Source: Hymenolepis diminuta
Taxonomy: Eukaryota > Platyhelminthes > Cestoda > Cyclophyllidea > Hymenolepididae
Direction: 5' to 3'
Length of the DNA: 64,000 bases
Assembly (NCBI GenBank): GCA_900708905.1
Contig: CAADRB010000017.1
Coordinates: 1,336,866 to 1,400,865, forward strand
Below, piece by piece: positions 13,388 through 24,999 of this stretch. Every line of letters starts with the position of its first letter. Position 1 is the first letter of the stretch. The notes under the pieces are model-generated. The model was not told the origin of the DNA and searched no databases. It was given only the letters and a program-made list of their open reading frames with translations. Both the position numbers and the translations under genes were made by a program.

Positions 13388-15973
13388 CAGTTATCATTCC
13401 TGAATTCCCTTAACAATTTCCTCACTTCGATGCTATACAAATTACAATTAATTCGACAGCTGACCCAATGTTAACCCCTAAGGTTATTCAGTGGTTTAAT
13501 GCGATAACGGACCTGTGACTATATTCAGGCCAAGAATTCAATTAAAGTATTACACCCCTTTTAATAGAATAAATGTCCATAAGATCGATTTCATTCACAT
13601 AGATACTTGAGTTATTATTATCAGTGATTTGTTATTATTTAGGCAATGATTTAAGTGAAAACCACTTTGTCTTCTCATGAAAAAAACTGAAAGTTCAAGA
13701 AGTATTCATATGTTGTTCATATTTAAAAATGAGATTTTTATGGTTTTTCCATTTCAAACAAATTGTAATCTTTTTAACTAACTTTTACAATGAACATTTG
13801 CAGTTACTTGACTTTTACATTGATTCGACATTGTTGATGATATCTCAAATCAGCAAAATATAGATACGAGGCTGTTTTTTACTATTCAACTTGAGCTGCC
13901 TAAATCGATTTGCATACACAAATTATGACGGTGTCTATAACAACAACTTAGCCTCGTAGGAATAGGAACCTAGCTGGGGACATGTATATCAGTAATCATG
14001 TTGAAGCTCTCTTAACAATTTAACTAGTCGAAGTTTGTGAAATTTAAGACGCGTTCAATCACTGACCGAATGGTGACCCGTTTAGGTTATTTAAAAGTCT
14101 GACGAGATAACGGAACTGTGATTACTTGAAGTTTAAGAAGTGTTCTTTTAAAGTGTGCATGATGCTTGTGATTAGATAAATGTGTTCACGACTGTTTTAA
14201 ATCATAAATATTTGCGTTATCACTGCCATCAAATAATTATTGTCACAATAAACATATTTAGATGACATTTTTTGTCTTCCTGTAAAGGAATATGGAAATT
14301 CAAGTCGCAGTAGGAAAAATGAATTTTGGGCTTTCTAGAGAAATCTTATTCCAATACAATCTATTAACATTTTAAATCCACTTGACATAAAAAATCATTA
14401 CTTGATATGAATTAATCATATACTGCATCTCATTTTCCTTCTTTACTTTTTCAGAATCAATTTTTCCCATAATTACATGGCAGTAGCCAATTTATAGCTG
14501 TGAATGCGACAACGGCATGCCAATTTGACCAGTTGTGTATTTTGAAATTAACGAGATACTCGATTATCACACCCTTAAGGTCGTTGAACGGTGGAATATG
14601 TTCACTGACAAAGGTCAAATGGGGTTTAGATCATTAAGTCCGCTGTTAAATTTCCACTCTCACGTGAATATCTGCCTTATTATCCCAATCAGAATATTGT
14701 CATTGTAACAAAATGAATTAAATAACCCTCGTCTTGTCTATCCACAAGTTGATGTTGAGAGTAACTTAAGGTACAAGAAAATCACAATTTCATCTGCATA
14801 CTCTTATAATATTGATACAGTAGTGTCCAATCACTTTCCCGTGTTCTCTATCAACAATATCTCTCATTCATGTTATATGCATTTGGGAATGGCATTCCTC
14901 CCTTAATCGCGTTTATAAGTTATCTTTGAATAATAAATTCTGAAACACATCTTAAACAATGTGGCAAATTTACAAACAACCTTGTTTGGCTTCAGCTTAC
15001 GTATAAGGAATGCTTGTTAAATTGCATGTTCTTCCCAGTCCCTACTCTCTCTTATAAAACGTTATGAATGTTTCCATGGTTGCTCACTATAAGTGATTTA
15101 AATAAATTTACGTGAAAGCGAGAGGAGATGAATGGGCTTTTGAGGGGAAAAATACACGTTTAGATATTCTTTTCTTTGATCATTTCGTTGTATTTTTATT
15201 ATTCATTTTGGATGGCAGTCTATAATGAACCACTTAACGACATATTATCGACCGTTAACCGCCACACACAAATCAAATTTTAATCGAAGAAGTGGAAAAT
15301 TTTCAATCATTAACTCACAATTAATAGGAAAATTAATACTTTACCCAGAATATATACAGAGTGTGAGATTATTATACAAATTGAATCCACGCCGCTATAA
15401 TGTGGGATAAATAATAGGAGAGAAAGCGATTTGATCGTCGAAACTGGACTCCTGCCCTGGAATTTATCTAGCTGAATGTTGTCAGACTCCTAAATCACGT
15501 GAATGGCCGCCGCTTGACCTTTAAGGTTAGTGTGTTAACTAACCTACGGGAGTGTTCCAGTTATGAGGTGTGCTATGGCAGAATTGAGCACTCGATAGAA
15601 TTGTCAGTTCAATCTGGGTCAGCATGCTTAGACTTTTCCGCTCAATATGACATCATAAATAGCCATTTCGAATCAGGATCAGAGGAAATATTCGTACATT
15701 AAATATCACAAAAGGGTTGTATTTTATGAAATTCTCATATTATTCAAAAGCTTCACGTCTTGACCCTTAAAGGTCATTATTAAGGTTTGAAAATGATTAG
15801 ACACAAGGCCATTCTAACAAATGACAAACGGATAGACAATAATAGGGGGTTAAAGAACCGAATTTATGTTTTATTCAAATATTGTATTAAAAAATAAAAC
15901 CAAAACAAAAAACGGGCTTTCATTTATGAAAAATATTTTCTGTACAGAAGTACAAGTCTCTACCGGACTCAAG

Positions 15974-17336
15974 TTATTCAGTTGGTCGAGCACTTCCCTC
16001 AAATTCTAGAAAATGGAAATAAATAATAATGCGTTTTGAACGATCATAGAAACAAAATCTTAATTGCATAGCTACGAATTCTGAATAGCTTAACTATAAT
16101 TAGCCAATCTCAAGTTGCCCAATTTCAATAAATTATAAATCGTACGATATGTTTCAAACGATTCGGATACAAAACTTTATGGTCAAGTCTTTGTTAAAAA
16201 TACTTAGGACATTACCTGATTTGTGTATTCTTTTTATATGTGCCCGAGCATTTGATCGGTCAGAAAAGCGATGGGAGCAGTATGGGCATGGGAACGGTCT
16301 TTCCCCAGTGTGAATTCTTATATGCATCTGTAGAAGCCATCTTCGAGCAAAATCTTTACCACATATTGAACACGAATGCTGCTTTTCATGCGTAGCCTCG
16401 TGGAGTCTGCAACCATGAAAACCCGAGTTATTTAAATATGGCAATGCTTAGACAAATTAGTCAGTTTCGTTAAAATAAATTATGCCAAAAAAGAACTTAG
16501 TTTCAATTTGAGAAATAGGCCATCATGATATCGTCTTCTTTCACGGGAAAATTACATTCCGTTGAATGAAGACGAGATGTGGATTTCGTTGGAAGAAGCC
16601 AAAACATACCGGCAGGAGGACCTTCTGGCATAGGATTTTTGACAATATCTGCATTTGTATAGTGCCTTAAAAGTGGATCCTGAAGAGGACTGGGTAGTTT
16701 CATTAGTACTATATCCCTTTGAGACTTGAATAGGACTTCCATAAGCATTTACAGAATTAGGAGCCTTCCAGGAAACATCTAATCCACTATCATTGCTAAC
16801 ATGATTTGCGTTTGTGTTTTCATTTGGAAAGCTAATTTGAAGTCGGTCTTGAAAACCTAAAAAAAAATTTTAGGGGGCAAATATGTGCGATAAAAATCAT
16901 ACTTGAATTGGATAAGGTTTCCGTAGATTGTGTTTGATTGAAGGACATACTATTTGAACCAGCTGAGCTTTTAAGCCAAGGCGCTGACAACATAATTGGG
17001 TTTGCTAAATGAAGGAAGTATGTTTAAATAATCAATAAAAAATTCCATACGTTGTTCATAATGACTCCTAATATTTTGTTGGTAGAGGATTTTGAAAACT
17101 AAAAATGTTCGTTACTAAAGGATACCATACCTATATATAAACAGTGCAGTTCGCTGGGCCTTGGTATCCACGACTGTTCCATGACTATGGCTGAAATTGT
17201 AAAAAGTTATAAAAAATTGCCTCTTACTTCTTATGTACATCGAAAAAGCTGAAGTTATTTGAGCCTCAGACAAATTTAAGCGACCATTTTGAGTCGACAC
17301 AGACTGTGGATTATTTGTCTGATCTTTGTTTAACAT
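15974..17336 (-). CDS. Snail/Scratch-like C2H2 zinc-finger protein
   Basis: Six-exon model on the minus strand: 17336-17228, 17190-17131, 17004-16903, 16856-16610, 16406-16216, 16005-15974. Lengths sum to 741 nt, giving 246 residues, and every junction keeps frame. The start ATG lies 2 nt behind a TTTTACAG acceptor. The N-terminal ~155 residues are Ser/Asn/Gln-rich without a recognised domain. Three fingers follow: KCRYC (split by the 203-nt intron, phase 2), SCSICGKDF and PCPYC. The signature RRWLLQMHIRIHTGERPF and the following DRSNARAH closely match the central fingers of the Snail/Scratch repressor family, which bind E-box DNA in the nucleus. Family members usually carry four or five fingers, so this copy is short at the C-terminus. 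It ends with a 32-nt exon encoding a ten-residue tail. I saw no classical N-terminal SNAG motif. An upstream open segment near 17440-17340 could be an extra 5' exon. Confidence 0.8.
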
Positions 17337-17459
17337 AACTGTAAAATAAATTTCCCACGGACTTTTGATTGTCTTTATATGATAACGCGTTCTGAGGTGA
17401 ACCGTAATATTGATTCTGATTGGATTTGGGATAAATATACTGCAACACTCATTCATTGG

Positions 17460-19895
17460 TTAGTGTTCGGCGATCAGAAACTGAGGCTAATAACTGATGG
17501 AATTAGTTAAATGAGTCTGGTATTTTAAATTATTTTAACTATTTCAAATTTGACAGAACTTGAGCAATTTGTAATGTAATTTTCAAATAAATAAGGTGAA
17601 TTGTAGTAATGGAACATTAATTTCAGATCTTATACTGATTATTTCAAATAGGACAATGCTTTCTCCGTTATTTAATTAAAAATAAAGCACATTGCAATAA
17701 TTTGTCACATGTCTCCTTCTTTTAAAAAATTATTAGAAACAAAGTAAATTAACTAAAACACGGCTTCCCAGATCCAAAAGCTGAGAATTGCATGGATCTG
17801 AATTCCATTTAGCACAGTTTCACTTCAGTAAGCAATGAAGGAATTTCAAACATGAGTTTAAAGGTACTGAAACAAGTCAGATTTGGTTTTCAAATTCAAA
17901 AAACACGAATTAGGCGTATTATGTAGACAAATGCAATAAATATATGAAAATGCTGGTGAAATTTCAGATAAAAATGATCAGCACTTTTATCTCAATTGAT
18001 ACGATCTGCTACTTAAAAATTGTTAGTAATAAATTTGTCAAAAAATTACCGTTGAAATGAACAGAATTCGTTTTTGAACATGCTTTTACTCATACCCACA
18101 TTAAGGTTATAGGTGTTTCACACATTGGGACTTTAACCTAAAGCCTTAAGATCTAGTTGTTTCTCTTCCGTCTTGGGATATATTAAACAATTACAATGCT
18201 TTTTAAGTGGGAAAGAAAATGATGACACATAAGTCCAGCGACAACGGGGAAATCTTGTGAAATTAGTCTACAGTCTTTCTAATTAGTCCCTCTTCGTATA
18301 TTACTTAAGGATAAGTGCTTTGGCCCAGGCATGTGACTTTAATTTAAACTAATGCCCATAAAATACCATGCTTTGAAGTAGAGATGAAAGTCGACATTTT
18401 TAGCTGCATCATCCAAGACAGATCGATCAAACCACGGACACTCATTACTTATTGATGCATTTCCTCTAGACACACCTTTCGGTAAGCCCTCTTTTTAGTT
18501 AGTATTAAGGTCTGATGACTTCAAATAAATTTTAGAGTAGGGTGAACCAGAAAGACTTTTCATAGCTCCCCGACTGTGAATTTCTCCCCGTTTAAGTTAA
18601 CCAAGGGATTGCCTGCAGATAGCCCTGTTCACGTCTTGGCCCTGCACGAGAGTTATTTTAGGATTAAATTTATTGAAGTGTTGAGGAGAACCCTCGACCT
18701 ACTATTATCAGGCTGCCCTATAGATATTGTAAAAAGGCACTAAAGAGATCTGGCTGTACGATAATCTCAGTAGGTCTCGCCTTTATTCTTGCTGAGAATT
18801 GAAGACAATTAGAAATAAGCTGTATTTTTACAAGCTGCAGTTTGGCTCTACAGATGCCGCGAGTTGCATTTTCTGTCACCATTTTCCGTACAATAATTTT
18901 CACCTTTAGATATTGGAAAGAGTGTACATATTTGAATCCCACTGTTTCTACCAGATAGTTATTCCATTTCAGCATATCCACTCCTGATATTAGATTAATT
19001 TTATAAAAGTCATCATGGAAATTGTGAAAAGCCGTTATTTATCAAATGATGAAATCTGAAGCTTCCAAAATTGTCCTCATACATGTGAATAACCAAATTT
19101 AAATAAAAGAGTCAGAAGTCTCGGATCGATCAAAGTCTATTACCTAAGTTCATTTGAATGCCCCATAAATATCAAAAAGCAGCTGATATTGCGTTTAATA
19201 TTAAAATACATTCACTTTTCTCTCGCCTAACTCAAATAGATGCATTTCACTTTTCTCGGAAATATTAATAGATTATAATAATTTAAAATGAAACTTTTTC
19301 GCGTATGGGATGAAATAAATGATATTTCTGAAAAAATACAATCACTGTATTTAATAGTAAGTGGTTTAATTTGTTATGATACATTTATTTATTTAAAATA
19401 TCAGTGCAAACCAAATTCGTGTAAAAGGAAACACGTCAGAATAAAATATATTTTTATTCCATATTTAAAAATACCCCTTAAAATGTTTAAAATAGCTTGA
19501 ATTGTCGAATTTATAAATGTTAAGTTAACCAACGCTATGTAACTGTTCCCATACAATTTAATTGTATTACATTTTGGATTTATAATATCCTCTGTAGAGT
19601 AATAAAAAAAATCACTAGAACAAATCAGAGGTCTACTTCTTACGCATTAATTGCAACGTTTAAAGATCGACTGGGTGTGATGTTATTAGGCGTAATTCAA
19701 TTGTATCATGAGCCTACAACTTGATAGCTCCTCATGTGCTCCTTTGAAATGTCTTGTAACGTTTGATTTTGGCAGATTAAATGCATTGATGCAGTACAGA
19801 GGAGAGAGAGGAATGCAAACAGCCACAGTGACAGCAGCGTTTAAGCATACGATTATGGCTCCGCATTGACTAGCTTTGACACTAAAATATGTAAT
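17460..19895. other. intergenic, nothing recognised
   Basis: AT-rich. Short open frames occur on both strands (for example 18718-18981 minus) but none has a recognisable motif or splice context. Confidence 0.45.
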
Positions 19896-19991
19896 NNNNN
19901 NNNNNNNNNNNNNNNNNNNNNNNNNNNNNNNNNNNNNNNNNNNNNNNNNNNNNNNNNNNNNNNNNNNNNNNNNNNNNNNNNNNNNNNNNNN
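19896..19991. other. assembly gap (96 N)
   Basis: A run of 96 undetermined bases. Linkage across it rests on the assembly and not on sequence. Confidence 0.99.
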
Positions 19992-20532
19992 ATAGACCCA
20001 GCGTTATATGACAGGGAAGCAGTTACATGCACTTTGTTATGTTAATGCCAAAAAAGGGACTCTGTTTTAGACCAATGTTTAACATTGGCAATTGAAGTGG
20101 CTTTTGAATTAACGGGGAATAAGGAGATGCCTTTGTGTATTCTAAGACAGCAAAATTCACTTGCCATCACCCACATTAGATACAAGACGGGATAAACAAT
20201 GTTGCAAATTAAATGTTGCACACGAATCATGACTTGATTATTTTAGGAAATGCGACGGGAGAAAATATTTAACCTGTTGAAACGTACCATAGAAATATTT
20301 AGTCAAGTAAACCTTACTGTAATATTGACATTCAAATAGAACGAATCACGCTGTATTGCCCACTAATTTGCGCTGAACTTTGTGTACTGTCCTTACATGC
20401 CTTCAAAGGCTTTATCTGATTATAAATGTACAGTGTTGATATATTATCAATTTCGATTTATAAAAAGAAATTCCTACTGCTTGCCTAACTCTTATGATAA
20501 CTTTTAGTTTGTGGTTTCAAAAAGTTATTAAA

Positions 20533-20730
20533 ATGAAATATCAATTAATAGTTGTGCTTAATATATCTTTAGCTTTTTCAGTTTATTCAATTTTAATGCA
20601 TTTTATTCTTAAATTAATAGATAATATTAGTTTCTGTGAAGTTAGAAATTTTTCAGTAATGCAAAGCGATAAAGATTTTTATGAAGAAAAGCACTGCGAA
20701 GATCCTTCAGTCGTATGTATCATTGAGTAA
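20533..20730 (+). CDS. possible small secreted or membrane peptide, unrecognised
   Basis: A 65-codon frame starts with MKYQLIVV and is strongly hydrophobic through about residue 29, like a signal peptide or membrane anchor. A polar, acidic tail with three Cys follows. It has no introns and no recognised family. In DNA this AT-rich, hydrophobic frames of this length arise by chance, so this is only a candidate. The reading frame opens upstream at 20494 with a second Met. Confidence 0.2.
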   Translation: MKYQLIVVLNISLAFSVYSILMHFILKLIDNISFCEVRNFSVMQSDKDFYEEKHCEDPSVVCIIE

Positions 20731-21449
20731 TAACGACGCGATAATGAACTGGAAGTGAGAGGCTTCTGTTTGGGTTTATTTTTTAGCGAATCTTGATTCA
20801 TCATTTCCATGAAGATCTGTCCTTAAATTTAATCTTTATCTTGTAGTTGGTTTGGTTGTAGTTGGGAAGGTTTATCAGAAGGACTTGTAATGTTTGAATT
20901 TTACAATCCTGTGCCTCTGAATAGGGACTAATATTATAAAATTTAAATAACTTCCAAAATCTGAAATTTTTTCTGTTTTTCTATTTATACTTCTGTGGAA
21001 GTAACCAAATCTATCCTAATTGGTGGTGTTTAATTTTATCCTAAAGGAAAGGCAAATTCAAGTTCAGGAATTTAACCCTTCTTGAGCAAATTGATTACAG
21101 TCCAGGTTATTTAAACTGTTAACGGTAATTCCAGGACAAGGAAACTTGGGAGACACAAAATCAGAATGTGGTGCGTCTTCATTATGGATGATTTTAACTG
21201 TCCTGATGCCCATTCTATTTATGCGAATGCAGTAGGGCGCTTCACAAAACTTTGGAGGTAGCAGAAAATGAGTTACGCCTATAAATGTTGTGTTGCAAAA
21301 GAGGTCTAATAGAAACTAACATACTTGATATCATCCAAGAGTTGGCAGAAATTTCTTCCTGCATCTCTACCCTTCCAGAAGAAAAAGCTAAATCAAATTT
21401 CTTGATTTAGAGTACATAATGAAACTTTGAACGCTGTTTAGATACAGCC

Positions 21450-22960
21450 ATCTACAGACTTGAAACTAATGTTGTGGAAAAGAAATATAATTACAAAAAC
21501 AGTCGAAACCTAGCCAGAATGAGAAAGAACTAAATCTAATCTCAGAACATAATGTTGAATATCAAAACTTTATCGATAGAAATTAGAAAATATAAGTCAG
21601 AATTATTGTGACTATATAGCTGAAGATGCTTTAATTGTGAAACTGCAGGAACATAGGAAATTACGAAAACGCTGGCCCCGTGACTACTCTTGGAAATACG
21701 GTTGATTAAATATTATTAAAGGCAAAAAGGAAGTACTTGGGCGTTGATATAAAAAATTTAAAGTTGATAGCTGCAAATGAGCTCAGGAGAGCCTACGACT
21801 TACTGAAATGGATATTACAAGCTAATAGTCGAACTTGAATACTTTCCAAACGTAACAAGTTTACAGTTCATCCAAATTCTCTTGATAAACACTACGCCAA
21901 ATTATTCAAATTTAGGACAGTATCTTCCAAAATTAGTATAAATGCCTTCGAAACGAATTCGGAATCTAAATTTAGCTGCCAAAGAACTTTAAGTGGGTAA
22001 ACGCTGACCGAGATGTTTTGAAAGTCCAATACCGAATATACTACGAACTGAACTACTCAAGTTGGGTAGATCAGTAATCAATAAACCCTAGGTAAGGCCG
22101 GTATTCAGTATCTCAATCCTGGATGGATGCTGTAGTAATCAGTATTCTCTAGGATAAAGAATTAGAACAAACCCTGCTACCCATAAAATATTTTTCATCG
22201 AGATGTTATAAGGAAATTGTCTTTCTGTCATCAGACTGTAAAGGGTTAAAAGAGCAGTTGTCAAACCCGCAACATAGATTTTGAGCTAATTAATATAATA
22301 AACGAGTTATTTCATGCTGTAAGAACAGTAATTCAAGAAGCTACTGACCTTCGGTGTGGAATAGTTTTCATTCTTGTCGACTTAGAGAAATCCTTTGACA
22401 TACTTCTAAACTGTGCAATCCTATCAGGTGGGAAAAACAAGTCCTTAATATCCTAAAAGCCACATCAAATGAAATAGTTACTCTGGAGGCAGGCATTAGA
22501 GAAGGATTAAGAAGTATTTTTTTCTTTAGTACAGTTTAACTGGTAATATTAGATTATGTATATACAGACTGTGAGGATTCGAAAGTCTGATTAATGAGTT
22601 TATCATGATTGAAATGATGGCTATAGCATCTTAAATGAGCAGATAATCTAAGCACTACCATTCAGTTATTTGAGCAAGCTGAGCAGCTCATTCAAAGTGT
22701 TGTAAATGTTAATGATAAGTAATATATGGTAATGACACCGATAAAATAGTCAGAATGTATGCCGTGCAGATCTGGGTCAGTCATCTCCCCAAATAAGTGA
22801 AAAAAGATCTAACAGCCGGTCAGTGAAAGAGGAAGATCCAGCCGATAGGGCTTTAAAAATGGATATCATAAAATCAAAAAACTGGCAAGTGAGTCTTAAG
22901 CCTATCGATTAAGGCTTTAGCAGGCATACTAGAAACATTTATGGAACCAGTATTTCTGTA
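21450..22960 (+). mobile_element. decayed non-LTR retrotransposon (reverse transcriptase), copy 1
   Basis: Although full of stops and frameshifts, the plus strand still reads reverse-transcriptase blocks: INIINELFHAVRTVIQEA near 22290-22340, then FILVDLEKSFDILL near 22370-22410 (the catalytic aspartate block), then a decayed ADD box near 22650 and downstream AEQLIQSVVNVN. Block order and spacing fit LINE-type reverse transcriptases. The segment is similar base by base to 30290-31520, including a shared CTATCGATTAAG motif near both 3' parts. No target-site duplication or poly-A tail was recognised. It cannot encode a working enzyme. Confidence 0.7.
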
Positions 22961-23149
22961 CAGTTTATCAACTATGAAATTAATTAGGATTGTACAGCAA
23001 GAGACAAATCATATTTCGTGACCTTATTCAGCACTGAATCATTAGCTGTCACACTTTGTATATTATTAGAAGTTTGTGTATAGCATCAAATAATAGGCGT
23101 TGTGCACCGTCTTCCATAGTAAACTTCCAATGACGGTTTCCTTGCCAGA

Positions 23150-24310
23150 AAATTTATGATTGTGGATAAGACAAGGCATCAGCTTGTCCGAATTCTGCTG
23201 TGTTCTGTATTCCATATCAAAATAATAGGTAAGAAGGATGGTTGACAAGCGCCAAAATCGATCTATAGTGTAAAGTTTGGGTTAAAGATAGGGAGAAGCA
23301 ATTTAATATCCACTGGTAGTGTGAAGTGCCGAATGTGGAGGAACTTATGGAATATTTTCACAGCATAAAGGATTTTCAGGGACCTCTTTTCGAGAAGCAC
23401 AATCAACGAATTTTTATGAATCATTAGGGAAGAGATGAGAGATAACCACATCAATGCCATAGTTTGGAGCGTCTTAAGCCACTATTATTGGTTGAGTCGA
23501 GTTGTAATGAGGAAGCACCATATAAGAAGTCAGGCATGTCCCTTAGCTATGTGAGACCCTTCTTTTATTTAGAAGTCTAGTCCCATTTAGTGCCTTTTCT
23601 CTACAACTCATTTAGAGGTTTCTGAATATCGCGTAGTGTTGGCAGGAATGTACTGCAGTAGCTGATTAGACTCAGGAATGAACGTAATGTGGTGATTTCC
23701 GTAGGCCGTGATTTTTCTGTAATTGTTCAGAACCTTTCTGGATCCAAGCAACTGCCATTTTTATCAAATATACGTCCTAGTTACTTACAAGAGAGCACAA
23801 AGAATGTACGTTTCTCAGGTGGAAGACGGAAGTCATTCTCCTGGGTATGCTAAAGAAGTGCTACCTCACGTCCTATAAATTCCTGCTGAGAATGACCTAC
23901 TACAGTTATACAGTCTAGGTATGCAGCAATACCAGAGAGACCCGATATCATGGTGTTCATTATTTGTTGAAAAATGGCAGGTACTGTCTTGACACCGAAA
24001 GGAGGTCTGTATATTTGTATAGACCGTGATGTTTATTAACAGTGGCTCACGTAACTTTGGCGCAACTTCGATTTGTAAATAAGACTCTGCTAAATCATAC
24101 TTTGCAAAGCATTAACATTAAGTATCGAGAAAATGCCATCAGGAGCCGGTAGTGGATTACAATTAGACTGTAATGGGGTATTTAGACCGGTAGAATAGTG
24201 AGCGTATAACCGGACTGATCTATTCGCATTCCAAATAATAACAGCAGGAAAAGCAAATTTTGAATAAGAAACACATTCTAGAACGCCTCTTTCTTCCAGA
24301 CTTCACATTA
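23150..24310 (-). mobile_element. decayed Ty3/gypsy retrotransposon pol (RT and RNase H)
   Basis: Read on the minus strand, broken frames give the gypsy pol blocks in order: LEERGVLECVSYSKFAFP and SVRLYAHYSTGLN (near 24290-24180), a QIEVAP block, FGVKTVPAIFQQIMNTMISG then GIAAYLD (near 23990-23920, where the second Asp of the usual YLDD is Cys), RLPPEKRTFF, LRSFLSLISY, an RNase H stretch with KIFHKFLHIRHFTL (near 23330), and the end motif EFGQADALS (near 23185) after a one-base frameshift. Known gypsy elements have protease upstream and integrase downstream; neither was clearly read. No LTRs were identified. It is dead. Confidence 0.85.
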
Positions 24311-24990
24311 TCAGTCCACCATAGACAAGATTGCTAGTGGAACCGACCGCTCAGAACGGAAAACTGGCAAAGCATTCGGTATTCGTTTTTATGCCGATAC
24401 TATTTGAAAGACTTTTGTTAACCTAGGAAGTGTCGAAAAAGTGAAATAGGTTCCTGCTTGACAGAAGGAATTGATTATGCTACAAATTGTGCGCTGACTA
24501 AGTCACTGATGCAGACATTTTGTGCATCGGACGGGTGCGCATGGCGTCAAAATCAATGAGGACTTAATCACGAGGGAGATTTGTCATTTAAATACTTTTT
24601 CTGATCACTTCTTGCAGCTTCACATTTGCGTTGTCCTTCGTTAGCTTTAACAAATGATTTCTTAGTAGTAACGACAACTTCGCTAGAAGGTCAAAGATGA
24701 AAATAGCACATCTGAACTGTTCTCCTGTTAAGGTGTTGGAAGTAACTTGATCGAGATGTAAGTTTCTCCACATACTCGATGACAAGTTTCAGGCAGTTAA
24801 AATAAGCTTTGAAGTGGAAGAAATTCCGGTCAAAACTTCTTACATAACCTGCACAGTTTCATAGTAACTAAATTCATCGAATTCCTTGATTAAGACGAAT
24901 TTTAAGTAAAATTCATATTCGACAGGGCCCAGCTTCCTGACGGGACTATGAATTCTTGTTTTATCAGCCCATTTGGGAAGATTCATTGTG
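24311..24990 (-). mobile_element. probable 5' part of the same gypsy element (gag/protease region)
   Basis: Minus-strand open pieces continue directly upstream of the reverse-transcriptase blocks, including a 65-codon stretch at 24785-24588 and a segment with PVRKLGPVEYEFYLKFVL near 24950. Position and composition fit the poorly conserved gag region, but no CCHC knuckle or protease DSG motif was seen. The assignment rests mostly on continuity. Confidence 0.35.
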
Positions 24991-24999
24991 AGCACATAT

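Larger units (their letters stand above)
2130..15970. other. gene desert, 13.8 kb
   Basis: No frame here reads as a conserved protein and no chain of in-phase exons was found. The stretch is AT-rich with scattered short open frames of 60-85 codons that look like chance. A 12-base G run lies at 6849-6860 and an AT dinucleotide tract at 13370-13387. Distal regulatory DNA or very old repeats cannot be excluded by eye. Confidence 0.5.

Noticed and set aside
17115..17456. 113-codon minus frame at the Snail-like locus
   Set aside because: It runs through a splice acceptor and a 37-nt intron; the spliced model gives the known finger protein with all phases closing. The part above 17338 may still be a 5' exon in another frame.
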